64,000 nt of DNA from Streptomyces sp. TLI_146 (GCF_002846415.1 NZ_PJMX01000002.1:62001-126000), one strand, 5' to 3'; shown: positions 8,178 to 17,508, counted from the first letter of the stretch. Notes: generated from the letters alone by a model not told the origin. Made by a program: numbers and translations.

Positions 8178-10028
8178 TCAGAGGGCGAGTTCGGGCTGGT
8201 GGTGATCCAGCCACAGGGCGAGGTCGACGACGCGTTCGAGGCGGAGCCGGTGGCCCCACGGCAACTGCTCGGGCGGGGCGTCCAGACACGGCTTGATCAG
8301 CGTCTCGTCGGCGAGGTCGCGGACCCGGCCGCCACAGGCGTCCAGCGCGTCGCGGGCCATGTCCTGAAGCCCGCGGTTGTAGTCGGGGTGGTGGGTGGCC
8401 GGATAGTGGTTCTTGGGCCGCCACAGCACCGACTCCGGGGCCAGGCCCGCGCCCGCCGCCCGCAGCAGGCTCTTCTCGCGGCCGTCGAAGCTCTTGAGGG
8501 CCCACGGGGTGGCGAAGGCGTACTCGACGAGGCGGTGGTCGCAGTAGGGGACGCGCACCTCCAGGCCCTGCGCCATGCTGAGCCGGTCCTTGCGGTGCAG
8601 GAGCTGGCGCAGCCAGCGGGTCAGCGACAGGTGCTGCATCTCGCGCTGGCGGTGCTCGGCGGGGCTCTCGCCGTCGGCGTGCGGCACGGCCGCCAGCGCG
8701 CTGCGGTAGGTGTCGTCGCGGAACTCCCCGATGCGCAGGCCCAGATCCGGGTCGAGCGGCATCGCCGCCTCGTCGCCGGTGACCAGCAGCCAGGGGAAGG
8801 TGGGCGCGGCGAGCGCCTTGGGGTTGTGGAACCAGGGGTAGCCGCCGAACACCTCGTCGGCCGCCTCCCCGGACAGGGCGACCGTGGAGTGCCGGCGGAT
8901 CTCCCCGAAGAGGAGGTACAGCGAGGTGTCCATGTCGCCGACGCCGATCGGCGAGTCCCGGGCCACCACGACCGCCCTGCGGTGCTCGATGTCGAGCAGG
9001 GCGCGCGGGTCCAGTACGACCGTGCTGTGGTCGGTGCCGATGTGGGCGCCCGCCTCGATCGCGTACGGGGTGTCGTGGCCGGTGCGCAGCACATCGCCGG
9101 TGAACTGCTCGGCCTGGTCGCTGTAGTCGACGGCGTACGAGCGGATCCGGGCGCCCGGGCCCTCGCGTAGCCGCAGTTCGTCGGCGAGCAGCGCGGTCAG
9201 GACGGTGGAGTCGATGCCGCCGGACAGCAGACTGCACAGCGGGACGTCGGCCTCCAGCTGGGTGCGTGCGGTCGTGGAGACGAGGTGGTGGACGCGGTCG
9301 ACGGCGGTGTCCTTGTCGTCGCCGTGGACGCCCGCCTCCAGCTGCCAGTAGCGGCGTTCGCGGATGCCGCCCCGGTCCAGGACGAGCAGCGAGCCGGGCT
9401 CCACCTCCCGAACGCCCGACCACACCGTGGGGCCGGTGTTGAACAGCAGGCTGTACGCCTCGCGCAGGCCGTCCGCGTCCACCCGGGGGTGTATCTCGGG
9501 GTGGCAGAAGAGGGCCTTGGGCTCGGAGGCGAAGGCCAGGCCGCCGTCGACGGCCGCCCAGAACAGCGGCTTGACGCCGAGCCGGTCGCGGACGAGCAGC
9601 AGGCGCTGCTCGCGCGCGTCCCACACGGCGAAGGCGAACATGCCGTCGAGGTGGTCGGCGAGCGAGGTGCCCCACTGGGCGTAGGCGCGCAGCACCACCT
9701 CGGTGTCGCTGCGGGTGTGGAAGGTGTGCCCCAACTGCCGTAGTTCGGCGCGCAGTTGGTGGTGGTTGTAGACCTCGCCGCTGTAGGACAGGACGGCGGT
9801 GGGGGCGTCGGGCCGGTCGGGCATCGGCTGGACGCCGCCCGCCAGGTCGATGACGGACAGGCGCCGGTGGCCGATCGCGGCGTGCTCGTCGAGCCAGACG
9901 CCGCCCGCGTCGGGGCCGCGCGGGGTGAGGGCGGCGGTCATGGCCTCGATGACGGGCGTACGGGCGCGGGCGTCAAGGCCGTCATGGGTGTCAGGACGGA
10001 AGGACACCCAGCCGGTGATTCCGCACAT
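8178..10028 (-). CDS. glutamine-dependent asparagine-synthetase-like amidotransferase
   Basis: A 616-residue class II glutamine amidotransferase. Cys2 (MCGITGW) is the glutaminase nucleophile. The first half has the RGPDAGG, GHRRLSVIDL and SGEVYNHHQLR blocks; the second half is an ATP-pyrophosphatase domain with the LLSGGIDST loop and SGEAADEVFGGY. The family makes amides by adenylating a carboxylate. In antibiotic clusters such enzymes often amidate a pathway acid. Here the neighbours are a P450 and an isonitrile synthase, so amidation of an isonitrile carboxylate is a reasonable inference. Ordinary asparagine synthesis cannot be excluded. Short spacings on both sides place it in the operon. 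Confidence 0.88.
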   Translation of the reverse strand: MCGITGWVSFRPDTHDGLDARARTPVIEAMTAALTPRGPDAGGVWLDEHAAIGHRRLSVIDLAGGVQPMPDRPDAPTAVLSYSGEVYNHHQLRAELRQLGHTFHTRSDTEVVLRAYAQWGTSLADHLDGMFAFAVWDAREQRLLLVRDRLGVKPLFWAAVDGGLAFASEPKALFCHPEIHPRVDADGLREAYSLLFNTGPTVWSGVREVEPGSLLVLDRGGIRERRYWQLEAGVHGDDKDTAVDRVHHLVSTTARTQLEADVPLCSLLSGGIDSTVLTALLADELRLREGPGARIRSYAVDYSDQAEQFTGDVLRTGHDTPYAIEAGAHIGTDHSTVVLDPRALLDIEHRRAVVVARDSPIGVGDMDTSLYLLFGEIRRHSTVALSGEAADEVFGGYPWFHNPKALAAPTFPWLLVTGDEAAMPLDPDLGLRIGEFRDDTYRSALAAVPHADGESPAEHRQREMQHLSLTRWLRQLLHRKDRLSMAQGLEVRVPYCDHRLVEYAFATPWALKSFDGREKSLLRAAGAGLAPESVLWRPKNHYPATHHPDYNRGLQDMARDALDACGGRVRDLADETLIKPCLDAPPEQLPWGHRLRLERVVDLALWLDHHQPELAL

Positions 10029-10066
10029 GGGGCAACTCCAGGGTCGGGCAGGGGCGTCGGGCAGGG

Positions 10067-11440
10067 TCAGGAACGGGCGGCGGACACCGCTTCGGTGCGC
10101 TGCGCCTTCAGCGGGATACGGACGGGGAAGGCGAGCAGCGGCACGGCCAGGCACGCGGCGACGGCGGCGAGCGCGAGCCCGGCCCGTACGCCGTCGCCCG
10201 CGGCGAGCCCCCACGCGGCGGTCGCCAGGGCCGGGCCCAGCGTGAAGCCGAGGCTGCGGGCCAGCTGCACGGCCGAGCCGACCGTGGCGGCCCGCTCGGG
10301 CAGGGCCGCGCCCATGACCAGCGCCTGCGTGGGCCCGCCGTTCAGGCCCATGCCGAGGCCCGCGAGCGCCAGGCGCCAGGCCACGTCCGGCGCCGACCAG
10401 CTGTCGCCGAGCGGGACGAGCAGCAGCAGGCCGGCGGCGGTCAGCACGGCGCCCGCGGTGGCGATCCGCCGGGCGCCGTACCGGTCGGCGAGGCGCCCGC
10501 CCAGCGGTCCGGCGAGCCCCATGCCGAGCGGGAACGCCAGCACGGTCAGCCCCGTGGAGGTGGCGCTGAAGCCGTCGTCGCGCTGGAGGTGCAGGGCGAC
10601 GACGTAGTGCATGGCGGCGAACGCGGCCGCCAGTGCCAGGACCGCGCCGTGCGCCCGGTAGAGCCCCGAGGCCCGCAGCGCGCCGGTCACCGGCCGCCCG
10701 CCGGGCCCGCGCAGCCACCACCACAGCGGCGGTACGGCGGCGAGCGCGCCCGCCAGCCACCACGAGCCGTGTGAGGAGGCCAGCGTCAGCGTCAGCAGCA
10801 GGACGGTGACGCCGGCGGCGACGAGCAGCGCGTCGGCCGCCGAGCGCCGGTCGGGCCGGTGCAGCCGCCCGTCCCTGGGCATCGCCTTGTACGCGACGGC
10901 CAGCGCCAGTACGCAGACCGGCAGCTTGACGAGGAACACCGCGCGCCAGCCGAGGTGGTCCAGGAGCAGCCCGCCGAGCGCGGGCCCGGTCACCGCCCCC
11001 AGCGGGCCGAGCGTCGCGGGCACGCTCATCGCCCGGCCGCGCAGCTCGGGCCGTACCGACCGCATCGCCAGCACCGGCATCAGCACGAACAGCACCGCCG
11101 CGAACGCGCCCTGCCCGACCCGTGCGGCGATCAGCCACGCCGCCCACGGCGCGAGCGCGGCGAGCGCGCTGCACACCGCGAACCCGCAGGTCGCGGTCAG
11201 CAGGGCGGGCCGCGCCCCCACGCTGTCCAGCCACCGTCCGACGGGCAGCAGCAGGGCGACGACGGGCAGTTGGTAGCCGAGCACCGCCCACTGCGCGGTG
11301 GCGGCGGACACGTCGAGGCCGCCGGAGATGTCCGCGAGGGCCACGTTGACGATGTTCATGTCGAGCATCGCGACGAAGGAGAGCAGCCCGGCGACGGCGA
11401 CGAGGGACCAGCGGTCTGGGGCATCGGGTGCGCTGCTCAT
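10067..11440 (-). CDS. MFS drug/metabolite exporter (DHA2-like)
   Basis: A 457-residue polytopic membrane protein with the N-terminal DMNIVNVALADI motif typical of the 14-helix EmrB/QacA (DHA2) group. Also present are the loop 2-3 motif PVGRWLDSVGARP, RVGQGAFAAVLFV in helix 4, and the antiporter motif ALGGLLLDHLGWR-like stretch in helix 5. The ATG at 11440 overlaps the stop of the ATPase gene by four bases (ATGA), showing translational coupling. In this operon it is the likely exporter of the isonitrile product, driven by the proton gradient; the substrate is inferred from position only. Confidence 0.9.
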   Translation of the reverse strand: MSSAPDAPDRWSLVAVAGLLSFVAMLDMNIVNVALADISGGLDVSAATAQWAVLGYQLPVVALLLPVGRWLDSVGARPALLTATCGFAVCSALAALAPWAAWLIAARVGQGAFAAVLFVLMPVLAMRSVRPELRGRAMSVPATLGPLGAVTGPALGGLLLDHLGWRAVFLVKLPVCVLALAVAYKAMPRDGRLHRPDRRSAADALLVAAGVTVLLLTLTLASSHGSWWLAGALAAVPPLWWWLRGPGGRPVTGALRASGLYRAHGAVLALAAAFAAMHYVVALHLQRDDGFSATSTGLTVLAFPLGMGLAGPLGGRLADRYGARRIATAGAVLTAAGLLLLVPLGDSWSAPDVAWRLALAGLGMGLNGGPTQALVMGAALPERAATVGSAVQLARSLGFTLGPALATAAWGLAAGDGVRAGLALAAVAACLAVPLLAFPVRIPLKAQRTEAVSAARS

Positions 11441-12258
11441 ACCGTCACCTCCGTAACCGCTTCCGCCACGGCCCGGTGGTCGAAGGCGATCAGCGGATCG
11501 CCGGTCAGCGGGTGGTCGACGACGGCCGCCCGTACTCCGAACACCTCGGCCATCAGCGCGGGGGTGAGCACCTCGCGCGGCGTACCGGAGGCGACGACGC
11601 GCCCCGCGTGCAGCACGTGCAGCCGGTCGCAGACCGAGGCCGCGGCGTTGAGGTCGTGGAGCGAGACGAGGGTGGTACGCCCCTGGGCCCGCAGCAGCGC
11701 GAGGAGTTCCACCTGGTGGCGTACGTCGAGGTGGTTGGTCGGCTCGTCGAGCACCAGCACGTCCGGCTGCTGGGCGAAGGCCCGGGCGAGCAGCACGCGC
11801 TGGCGCTCGCCGCCGGACAGCTCGGTGAAGCGGCGCCCCGCGTGCTCGTCCATGCCGACGTCGGCGAGGGCGCGCGCCACGATGTCCGCGTCCGTGGCGT
11901 CCTCGGCGGCGAAGGCCCGCTTGTACGGGGTGCGGCCCATCGCGACGACCTCACGCACGCTCAGCTCGAAGTCGCCGCCGCGCTCCTGCGGCAGCGCGGC
12001 GATGTGCCGGGCCGCCTGCACGGGGCTCAGCTCGCGCAGATCGGTGCCGGACAGCAGCACCCGCCCGGCCGTCGGCCGCAGATGCCGGTAGACGGTCCGC
12101 AGCAGCGTGGACTTGCCGCTGCCGTTCGGCCCGACCAGGCCCGTGATCTCCCCTTCGGCGGCGAGCAGACGCGCACCCGAGACGACGGTACGACCGCCGT
12201 AGGCGACGTGCAGATCCTCGACATCGATCCTCAACTGGGGTTCCCCGCCCGTACTCAA
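11437..12258 (-). CDS. ABC transporter ATP-binding protein, iron/metallophore (FecE/FepC) type
   Basis: ATPase of a metallophore importer. Walker A GLVGPNGSGKST, Q-loop ALPQERG, signature LSGGERQRVLLARA, Walker B DVLVLDEPTNHLD and switch His in LVSLHDLN are all intact. I start it at a TTG (12258) that overlaps the permease stop codon (TTGA) and has GGGGAG six bases ahead, giving 273 residues. GTG or TTG alternatives nearby would change only the first few residues. It acts with the FecCD-type permease and the binding lipoprotein encoded just upstream and is coupled to the MFS gene downstream. Confidence 0.9.
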   Translation of the reverse strand: MSTGGEPQLRIDVEDLHVAYGGRTVVSGARLLAAEGEITGLVGPNGSGKSTLLRTVYRHLRPTAGRVLLSGTDLRELSPVQAARHIAALPQERGGDFELSVREVVAMGRTPYKRAFAAEDATDADIVARALADVGMDEHAGRRFTELSGGERQRVLLARAFAQQPDVLVLDEPTNHLDVRHQVELLALLRAQGRTTLVSLHDLNAAASVCDRLHVLHAGRVVASGTPREVLTPALMAEVFGVRAAVVDHPLTGDPLIAFDHRAVAEAVTEVTV

Positions 12259-13331
12259 CTCTCGCTCCCCAGGCGCCGGTCCAGCAGATACAGCAGCGCC
12301 GGAGCGCCGATCAGTGAGGTGACGACGCCGACGGGCAGCTCCTGCGCGTCCATGGCCGTACGGCACACGGTGTCCACGACCACCAGCAGCAGCGCGCCCA
12401 TCAGCGCCGACACCGGCAGCAGCCGCCGGTGGTCGCCGCCGATGAGCAGACGGCACACGTGCGGCACCATCAGCCCGACGAAGGCGATGGCCCCCGACAC
12501 GGCCACCAGGACACCGGTGAGCACACTGGTGACGAGGAAGAGTTCACGGCGCAGCCGTACGACGTCGATGCCGAGCCCGGCCGCCGTCTCGTCGCCCATC
12601 AGCAGCGCGTTCAGCCCCCGGGCGCGGGCCTGGAGGACCAGCAGCGCGAGCGGAACCGCGAGGGCGGGCACGGCGAGCAGCGTCCATGTGGCCCCGCTCA
12701 GACTGCCCATCAGCCAGAACAGCACGCTGCGGGTCTGCTGCTCGTCCCCCGCCTGGAGGACGAGGTAGCTGGTGAAGCCGGACAGGAACTGCCCGATCGC
12801 GACCCCGGCCAGCACGAGCCGCAGCGGCGCGAACCCGCCGCCGCGCCGGGCCACCGCCCACACCAGCGCGAACGTCGCGAGCGCCCCCGCGAACGCGGCG
12901 CCGGACAGCCCGAGCCCGAGGGCCCCGCCCGCCCCGGCCCCGAGCACGATGGCGGCGACCGCGCCGAGGGACGCGCCGTTGGAGATGCCGAGGAGGTACG
13001 GGTCGGCGAGCGGATTGCGTACCAGCGCCTGGACCGCCGTACCGACGACACCGAGTCCGGCGCCGACGAGCGCGGCGAGCAGCGCGCGCGGCACCCGCAG
13101 CTGCCACACGATCAGATCGTCGGTGCCGGGCCGGGGCACGTCCCCGGACAGCCTGCGCCACACCACGCCCCACACCTCGCCCGGCGGGATGGAGGTGGAG
13201 CCCCAGGAGACGGCGGCGGTGAGGGCGGCGAGGAGGGCGAGGGAGAGGACGACGGCGAGTGAACCGGCGGACAGCGTACGGGAGTTGGCCTTCAACGCGG
13301 TGTTCTTGCGCGACGACAGCAGCGACACCAC
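12255..13331 (-). CDS. FecCD-family ABC permease for metal chelates
   Basis: A 358-residue permease with about nine or ten hydrophobic helices. Family landmarks are IVWQLRVPRALLAALVGAGL near 75-95, ALVRNPLADPYLLGISNGAS near 102-121 and GAIAFVGLMVPHVCRLLIG-like sequence near 275-293. FecCD permeases form homodimers that take siderophores or other metal complexes from a binding lipoprotein. The GTG start at 13331 is six bases after the stop of the binding-protein gene. Only one permease gene is present, so the transporter should be a homodimer. Confidence 0.92.
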   Translation of the reverse strand: MVSLLSSRKNTALKANSRTLSAGSLAVVLSLALLAALTAAVSWGSTSIPPGEVWGVVWRRLSGDVPRPGTDDLIVWQLRVPRALLAALVGAGLGVVGTAVQALVRNPLADPYLLGISNGASLGAVAAIVLGAGAGGALGLGLSGAAFAGALATFALVWAVARRGGGFAPLRLVLAGVAIGQFLSGFTSYLVLQAGDEQQTRSVLFWLMGSLSGATWTLLAVPALAVPLALLVLQARARGLNALLMGDETAAGLGIDVVRLRRELFLVTSVLTGVLVAVSGAIAFVGLMVPHVCRLLIGGDHRRLLPVSALMGALLLVVVDTVCRTAMDAQELPVGVVTSLIGAPALLYLLDRRLGSES

Positions 13332-13337
13332 GACGGC

Positions 13338-14417
13338 TCAGCCGACCTTGCCGGGATGGACCGTCTTGGCGATCTCCCGGACGGTGTCGGCGTTGGTGAC
13401 ACCGGCGATGGTGGTCCGCTCGGAGCCGATGCGGACGAAGTGGCCTTCCTTGACGGCCTTCAGCCCCTTGGTGGCGGCGTTGTCCTGGAGCCACTTCTGC
13501 GCCTCGTCGAACGCCGCCTTGTTGGCGGCCTCGCTGCCCCGGTCGCGTACGCCGAGCTGGATCCAGTCCGGGTTCTTCGCGATGACGTCTTCCCAGCCGA
13601 CCTGCTTGAAGTCGCCGTCGCAGTCGCCGAAGGCGTTGCGGGCGCCCGCGAGGGTGATCACGGCGTGGGCGACCTGGCGGTTGCAGACGACGGAGGGCTG
13701 CTTGGTGCCGGCGTCGTAGTCGAAGAAGAAGTAGGTGGGCCGCGAGGCCTCGGGAACCGACCGGACGGCGGCCTGGACGCCGTCCACGGTCTTCGTCATC
13801 CCCGCGACGAGCTCCCCGGCCTTCGCCGAGGTGCCGGTGACGGCGCCGAGGGAGGTGATGTCGTCCTGGACGGCGGACAGATCGGTGACGGGGCTCTTGC
13901 GGTCGGCCGCGCAGGCGGTGGACTTCAGGAAGACGTGCTTGATCCCGGCGGCCTTGAACTCGGCGGCGGTGGGCGCGTCGCCCATCCCGCCGCCGCCCAT
14001 ACCGCCCATCGAGGCGAAGGTGTCGATGTACAGGTCGGCGCCGGACCCGAGGAGCTTCTCCTTCGGGATGACCATCTTGCCCAGCACCTTGACCTGCTGC
14101 GCCCGCGCGTCCAGGTCGGCGGGCAGGGTGCCCTTGCCGGGCGGGAAGCCGGTCCCGACGACCTTGTCCCCGGCGCCCAGCCGCAGCAGCAGCTCAAGAG
14201 CGGCCGCGTTGCTGGTGACGATCTTCTTCGGGGCGGCGGCGAAGGTGGTTTTGGCGCCCATGCAGTCGGTGACGGAGACGGGGAATCCCCCGGCGGAGAC
14301 GGCGGCCCCGGCCGCCGCGTCCTTCCCCTTGTCGGCGTCCTTGTCGCCGTCGCCGCAGCCCGCCGCCAGGAGGCCGAGCACCACGGCCGTCGTAGGCCAC
14401 CACACGCGAGAACGCAT
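13338..14417 (-). CDS. metallophore-binding lipoprotein (TroA/FepB-like), with methionine-rich loop
   Basis: A 359-residue lipoprotein with a signal ending LLAAGC (lipid Cys21). The body matches the periplasmic binding fold for siderophores: FPVSVTDCMGAKTTF, APKKIVTSNAAALELLLRLGA and KVVGTGFPP near 45-93, then GSGADLYIDTF and the C-terminal half KNPDWIQLGVRD. A loop at about 136-147 (SMGGMGGGGMGD) presents Met137, Met140 and Met145. Pairs of cysteines (CMGAK, TACAAD, VVCNRQ, GDCDGD) may form disulfides. A Met-rich loop hints at copper(I), but this is inference. It is the first gene of the leftward operon; the ribosome site GGAGAG precedes the ATG. Confidence 0.88.
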   Translation of the reverse strand: MRSRVWWPTTAVVLGLLAAGCGDGDKDADKGKDAAAGAAVSAGGFPVSVTDCMGAKTTFAAAPKKIVTSNAAALELLLRLGAGDKVVGTGFPPGKGTLPADLDARAQQVKVLGKMVIPKEKLLGSGADLYIDTFASMGGMGGGGMGDAPTAAEFKAAGIKHVFLKSTACAADRKSPVTDLSAVQDDITSLGAVTGTSAKAGELVAGMTKTVDGVQAAVRSVPEASRPTYFFFDYDAGTKQPSVVCNRQVAHAVITLAGARNAFGDCDGDFKQVGWEDVIAKNPDWIQLGVRDRGSEAANKAAFDEAQKWLQDNAATKGLKAVKEGHFVRIGSERTTIAGVTNADTVREIAKTVHPGKVG

Positions 14418-14506
14418 CGAAACTCTCCAGGTCCACTTGGTACGCGGGCGGACCTCTGCCGCCCGGTTCCAGTAGTCGCGGCGGACCGTGGATGAGTTCC
14501 CGGCTT

Positions 14507-15067
14507 CTACGAGTGGTGGATCGTCTGGCCGTCGGGGATCCGGTAGCAGCCCGAGACGACCTCGATGCCGAGGCTCGGGCTGGGACGCTTGCCGTACGCG
14601 ACGATCGAGACACTCACCTTCTTGGCGTCGTTGTCGGCGACGAGGTTGAGGTTCTTGTTCGGGCTGTTGTCGCGGTACTCGTCCTTCAGCACCCAACCGC
14701 CCGTGTTGAGCTTCGCCTTGAGGTGCTCCATGGCCTTGTCGACGTCCCCGGGGGAGTTCGGCTGGAAGTTCCACGGGTGGTAGACCTGGAAGTACTTCTC
14801 CTCGTCCATGCCCGAGCACGCCGAGATGCCGGGCCCGGCCTCCGAGGCCTTGCCGGGCACCCCGGTGAAGTCGAAGACCTGGCTGGAGACCGTCTGCACG
14901 GCGGAGCGCGCGTCGTCGAGGCTGGCTGTCCCCGCAAGGGGGATCTTCGAGGTGTCGTCGTCGCTCATGCCACATCCACTGAGAAGGAGTCCGGTCAGTA
15001 CGAGGGGGAACAGGGCGCTGCCCGGCCGCCGACGTCGGCGGACGGCGGGGAGCGGTACGCGGAGCAT
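14507..15067 (-). CDS. hypothetical lipoprotein
   Basis: A 186-residue lipoprotein starting MLRVPLPAVRRRRRPGS, with a hydrophobic core and lipobox LLLSGC. The mature part has DARSAVQTVSSQVFDFTGV, two further cysteines (SACSG and SGCYR) that could pair, and a regular alternation of strands. ATG 15067 is chosen because AAGGA lies six bases upstream; an ATG 36 bases further upstream lacks a site. I do not recognise a named family. It follows the DUF1023 hydrolase gene by about 70 bp on the same strand and could be co-expressed with it. Confidence 0.7.
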   Translation of the reverse strand: MLRVPLPAVRRRRRPGSALFPLVLTGLLLSGCGMSDDDTSKIPLAGTASLDDARSAVQTVSSQVFDFTGVPGKASEAGPGISACSGMDEEKYFQVYHPWNFQPNSPGDVDKAMEHLKAKLNTGGWVLKDEYRDNSPNKNLNLVADNDAKKVSVSIVAYGKRPSPSLGIEVVSGCYRIPDGQTIHHS

Positions 15068-15138
15068 GCGGTTCCTTGGTGGTGTCGGGAGGGTTGCTGG
15101 CAATGCGGTGGGTGCCGGGGCAGCCCGGCCGGCGCGCG

Positions 15139-16958
15139 TCAGTGAGGAGCGGTGACGTCGCCGTACTCGCCGATCACGACCAGCGCCTGGTTCTTCAGGG
15201 CCGTCGTGTCCTTGTTCCAGTACTCACTGTGGCCGTGCGCTCCCTTCGTCGCCGAGGGGCCGCTGCCCTCGGGGTGTGTGTTCATCTGGTTCGCGCCGAA
15301 GACCTCGTCGCTGGGGATGAGGAACGTGCCGCCGCCCAGCTTCCACTGGCTGCCGCCGTGGCCCCAGCGGCCGATGTCCGGGACCTTGTCACCGTCGGCC
15401 TCCTCGTTCCACACATGCCCCTTCGGCACGTCCATCTCGGCGGCCGAACCCACCTTCACCCCCGGGCTCCCCGCGAAGATCACGTCGTCGGCGTTGAGAT
15501 CGCCCTTCTGGGCCGCCGCCCCGATGAGCGTGGTTCCGTACGAGTGCCCGATCGCCGTGCGGTGGGGCTCGCCGGAGCCGCTGTACGAGGCGTCGAGACC
15601 GTCCATGAACTTCCGGTACGCGGGCGCCCCGTCATAGGCGTAGTGCTCGAACGGAGCGTCCTTGACGATGTCCTGAGGGGCGTCGTAACCGAGCCAGGCG
15701 ATGGTCGACACGTTGGCGCCCGGTTCGGCTTTCTGGGTCTGGCGCCACAGCTCCGTCGTCCGGTCGATGCTGCCCCCGAACCCGCTGAGGTTCGACGTCG
15801 TACCGGGCACGTACACGGCCTGGTGCCGGGCGGTGTCCGGGTTGCCGTTGGCCAGGATGGCCCGGCCGTTGCCCTCGGGGCTGAAGCCGAGCAGATACGC
15901 GTCGGGCAGGCCGTCCTGGCTGGTGCGGTCGAACCGGTTCTGGATGGCGTTCATGCCCTTGAGGGACGCCTCCAGGTGCCGGTACCGGTCGCCGTACTTG
16001 CGGTCCCACGCCATCCACTCGTCGGTGTGCACCTTGGAGGGGAACATACCGGCGGTGATCCACGTCCACTCCTTGGCGGGCGGCTTCGGGATCCCGTTCA
16101 GCTCCGTCTGGTACTGGCCGTGCGACGTGTCGAGGACCATACGGTTGGCCTCGTCCCGGACCGTGGCCGGGAGCCCGTCGAGGCCGCCGACGGTGTCGGG
16201 GTGCAGCGCGGTCCAGGCGGCCTGCTGGTCGGGGTCCAGGCCCTTCCACCAGTCGGCGTTGGCCTTGGGGCTGCCGTCCTTGGGGGCTGGGGGAGGGAGT
16301 CCAGATAGTGCCGGCCCGCCCCGCGCACGCCCTCGGTGTCCTTGGCGACGTCCGCCCAGTCCCCGTCGGAGACGACCAGGTCGTCGTCCGCCTTGAGCTT
16401 GCGCAGCTGCGGCGCCCACTTCTGGTCCGTGTCCGTGGCCTCCTTGAGGGCCTCGGTGATCCGGTTGGCGATGCCCTGGGCGATCGCGTAGTTCGGATTC
16501 GGGTGGAAGCGGGCCGTCTGATCCTGAAGTGCCAGGGCGGTCTTGTCCGTGGCGCCACTCGCGTTGCCGGGTCCGGGCGGGGAACCACCCGGGTTCTCCC
16601 CGGCCGCCGGATAGCTCACCGCCCCGTCCGCGCCCACCGTGAACTTGTGCTCGGCCGCCTCCGACAGCGCCCGCTTCAGCTTGTCCTGCGCCGGGCGCAT
16701 GTCCGCCGCGAACGCCTTCAGGGCCGTCGCGACGAGGCCGCACTCGACCTGTACGTAGTGGAAGTCCTTGGCCACCTCGCGCAGTTGGCCGATCGCGCCG
16801 TCGGCCGTCTCGCCCTTCAGGACCTTGCGCATCTGCACGGTGATCCGCTGCTCCAGCGCGTCCTTCGCGCCGCTCGCCATGTCGCTGGACGAGCGGTATC
16901 CGGCCGCGGCCTCCTCGAACTCGTGCAGCTTGAGCGTCTTCAGCGTCTCGATGTCCAC
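15139..16958 (-). CDS. DUF1023 alpha/beta hydrolase with WXG-like N-terminus, frameshifted at a homopolymer
   Basis: The start is GTG 16958 (MDIETLKTLKLHEFEEAA). The first frame gives an all-helical N-terminal half; the second gives the DUF1023 alpha/beta hydrolase with the nucleophile elbow AIGHSYGTTLIG and a C-terminal stretch SGPSATKGAHGHSEYW. The two frames meet at a run of five G on the plus strand (16289-16293). One added base joins YLDSLP to PAPKDGSPKANADWW and gives 606 residues. DUF1023 proteins are common in actinobacteria beside WXG100-like partners and probably act at the cell surface on an unknown ester or amide. The upstream WXG-like gene ends eight bases before this start. Confidence 0.8.
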
Positions 16959-16966
16959 GGCTCAGG

Positions 16967-17401
16967 TCACTTTCCCTCGCCACCGACGGCCGGGGTGTCC
17001 TGGTACTGCTTCCCCAGTTCCGCGAAGAGGCCCTTGATGTTCTCGTCGGTCAGGAGCAGGTCGTTGCCGGCCCGCTGGAGCTTGCCCTGGAGCTCGGTGC
17101 ACCGCCCGGACAGTTTGTCGAGATACGTCTTCCAGCTCTGGTAGACCTCGGACTGCGCGGCCGCGCTCTCCGCTCCGCCGGTGCCCAGCCCCTGCTGCCC
17201 CGTCTCCAGGGCGGTCAGCGCCTTCTTGAGGTCACCGCCCAGCTCGCCGACGGCACTGCCCGCCGCCGTCCAGGCGGCCTTGCTGGACTGCACGTCGCCC
17301 TTGCCGTCGCCGCCGCCGTCACCGGCCCCGGCCAGCCGCATCGAGCCCCCGCCTGCGGGACCGCTCTTGAGCTGCGCCCACTCCTGTGCGAACGAACTCA
17401 C
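16967..17401 (-). CDS. WXG100/ESAT-6-like helical protein
   Basis: A 144-residue helical protein starting at GTG 17401 (MSSFAQEWAQLKSG), with GGGGGAA upstream. Two long amphipathic helices are visible, SSKAAWTAAGSAVGELGGDL and SEVYQSWKTYLDKLSGRC, with a W-containing turn; these are reminiscent of the WXG100-like partners of DUF1023 proteins. It is translated eight bases ahead of the DUF1023 hydrolase gene, so the products probably interact or share an export route. The family assignment rests on helix pattern and context, not on a strict WxG motif. Confidence 0.65.
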   Translation of the reverse strand: MSSFAQEWAQLKSGPAGGGSMRLAGAGDGGGDGKGDVQSSKAAWTAAGSAVGELGGDLKKALTALETGQQGLGTGGAESAAAQSEVYQSWKTYLDKLSGRCTELQGKLQRAGNDLLLTDENIKGLFAELGKQYQDTPAVGGEGK

Positions 17402-17483
17402 TCGTTCCCCCTGATTCACACCCGTCTCGCCCGTCACTCTGACCTTGCGCCGCCGCCAGGCTACAAGGAGCGGAAGCGGGGCT

Positions 17484-17503
17484 TCTGAGTACGGGTACTC
17501 AGA
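17484..17503. promoter_or_regulatory. perfect inverted repeat, operator-like
   Basis: TCTGAGTAC and GTACTCAGA are separated by GG (9-bp arms). The site lies 83 bp upstream of the WXG-like gene start on the minus strand and just upstream of a candidate promoter on the plus strand. It has the size and symmetry of a dimeric regulator site. Confidence 0.5.
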
Positions 17504-17508
17504 TCCGT

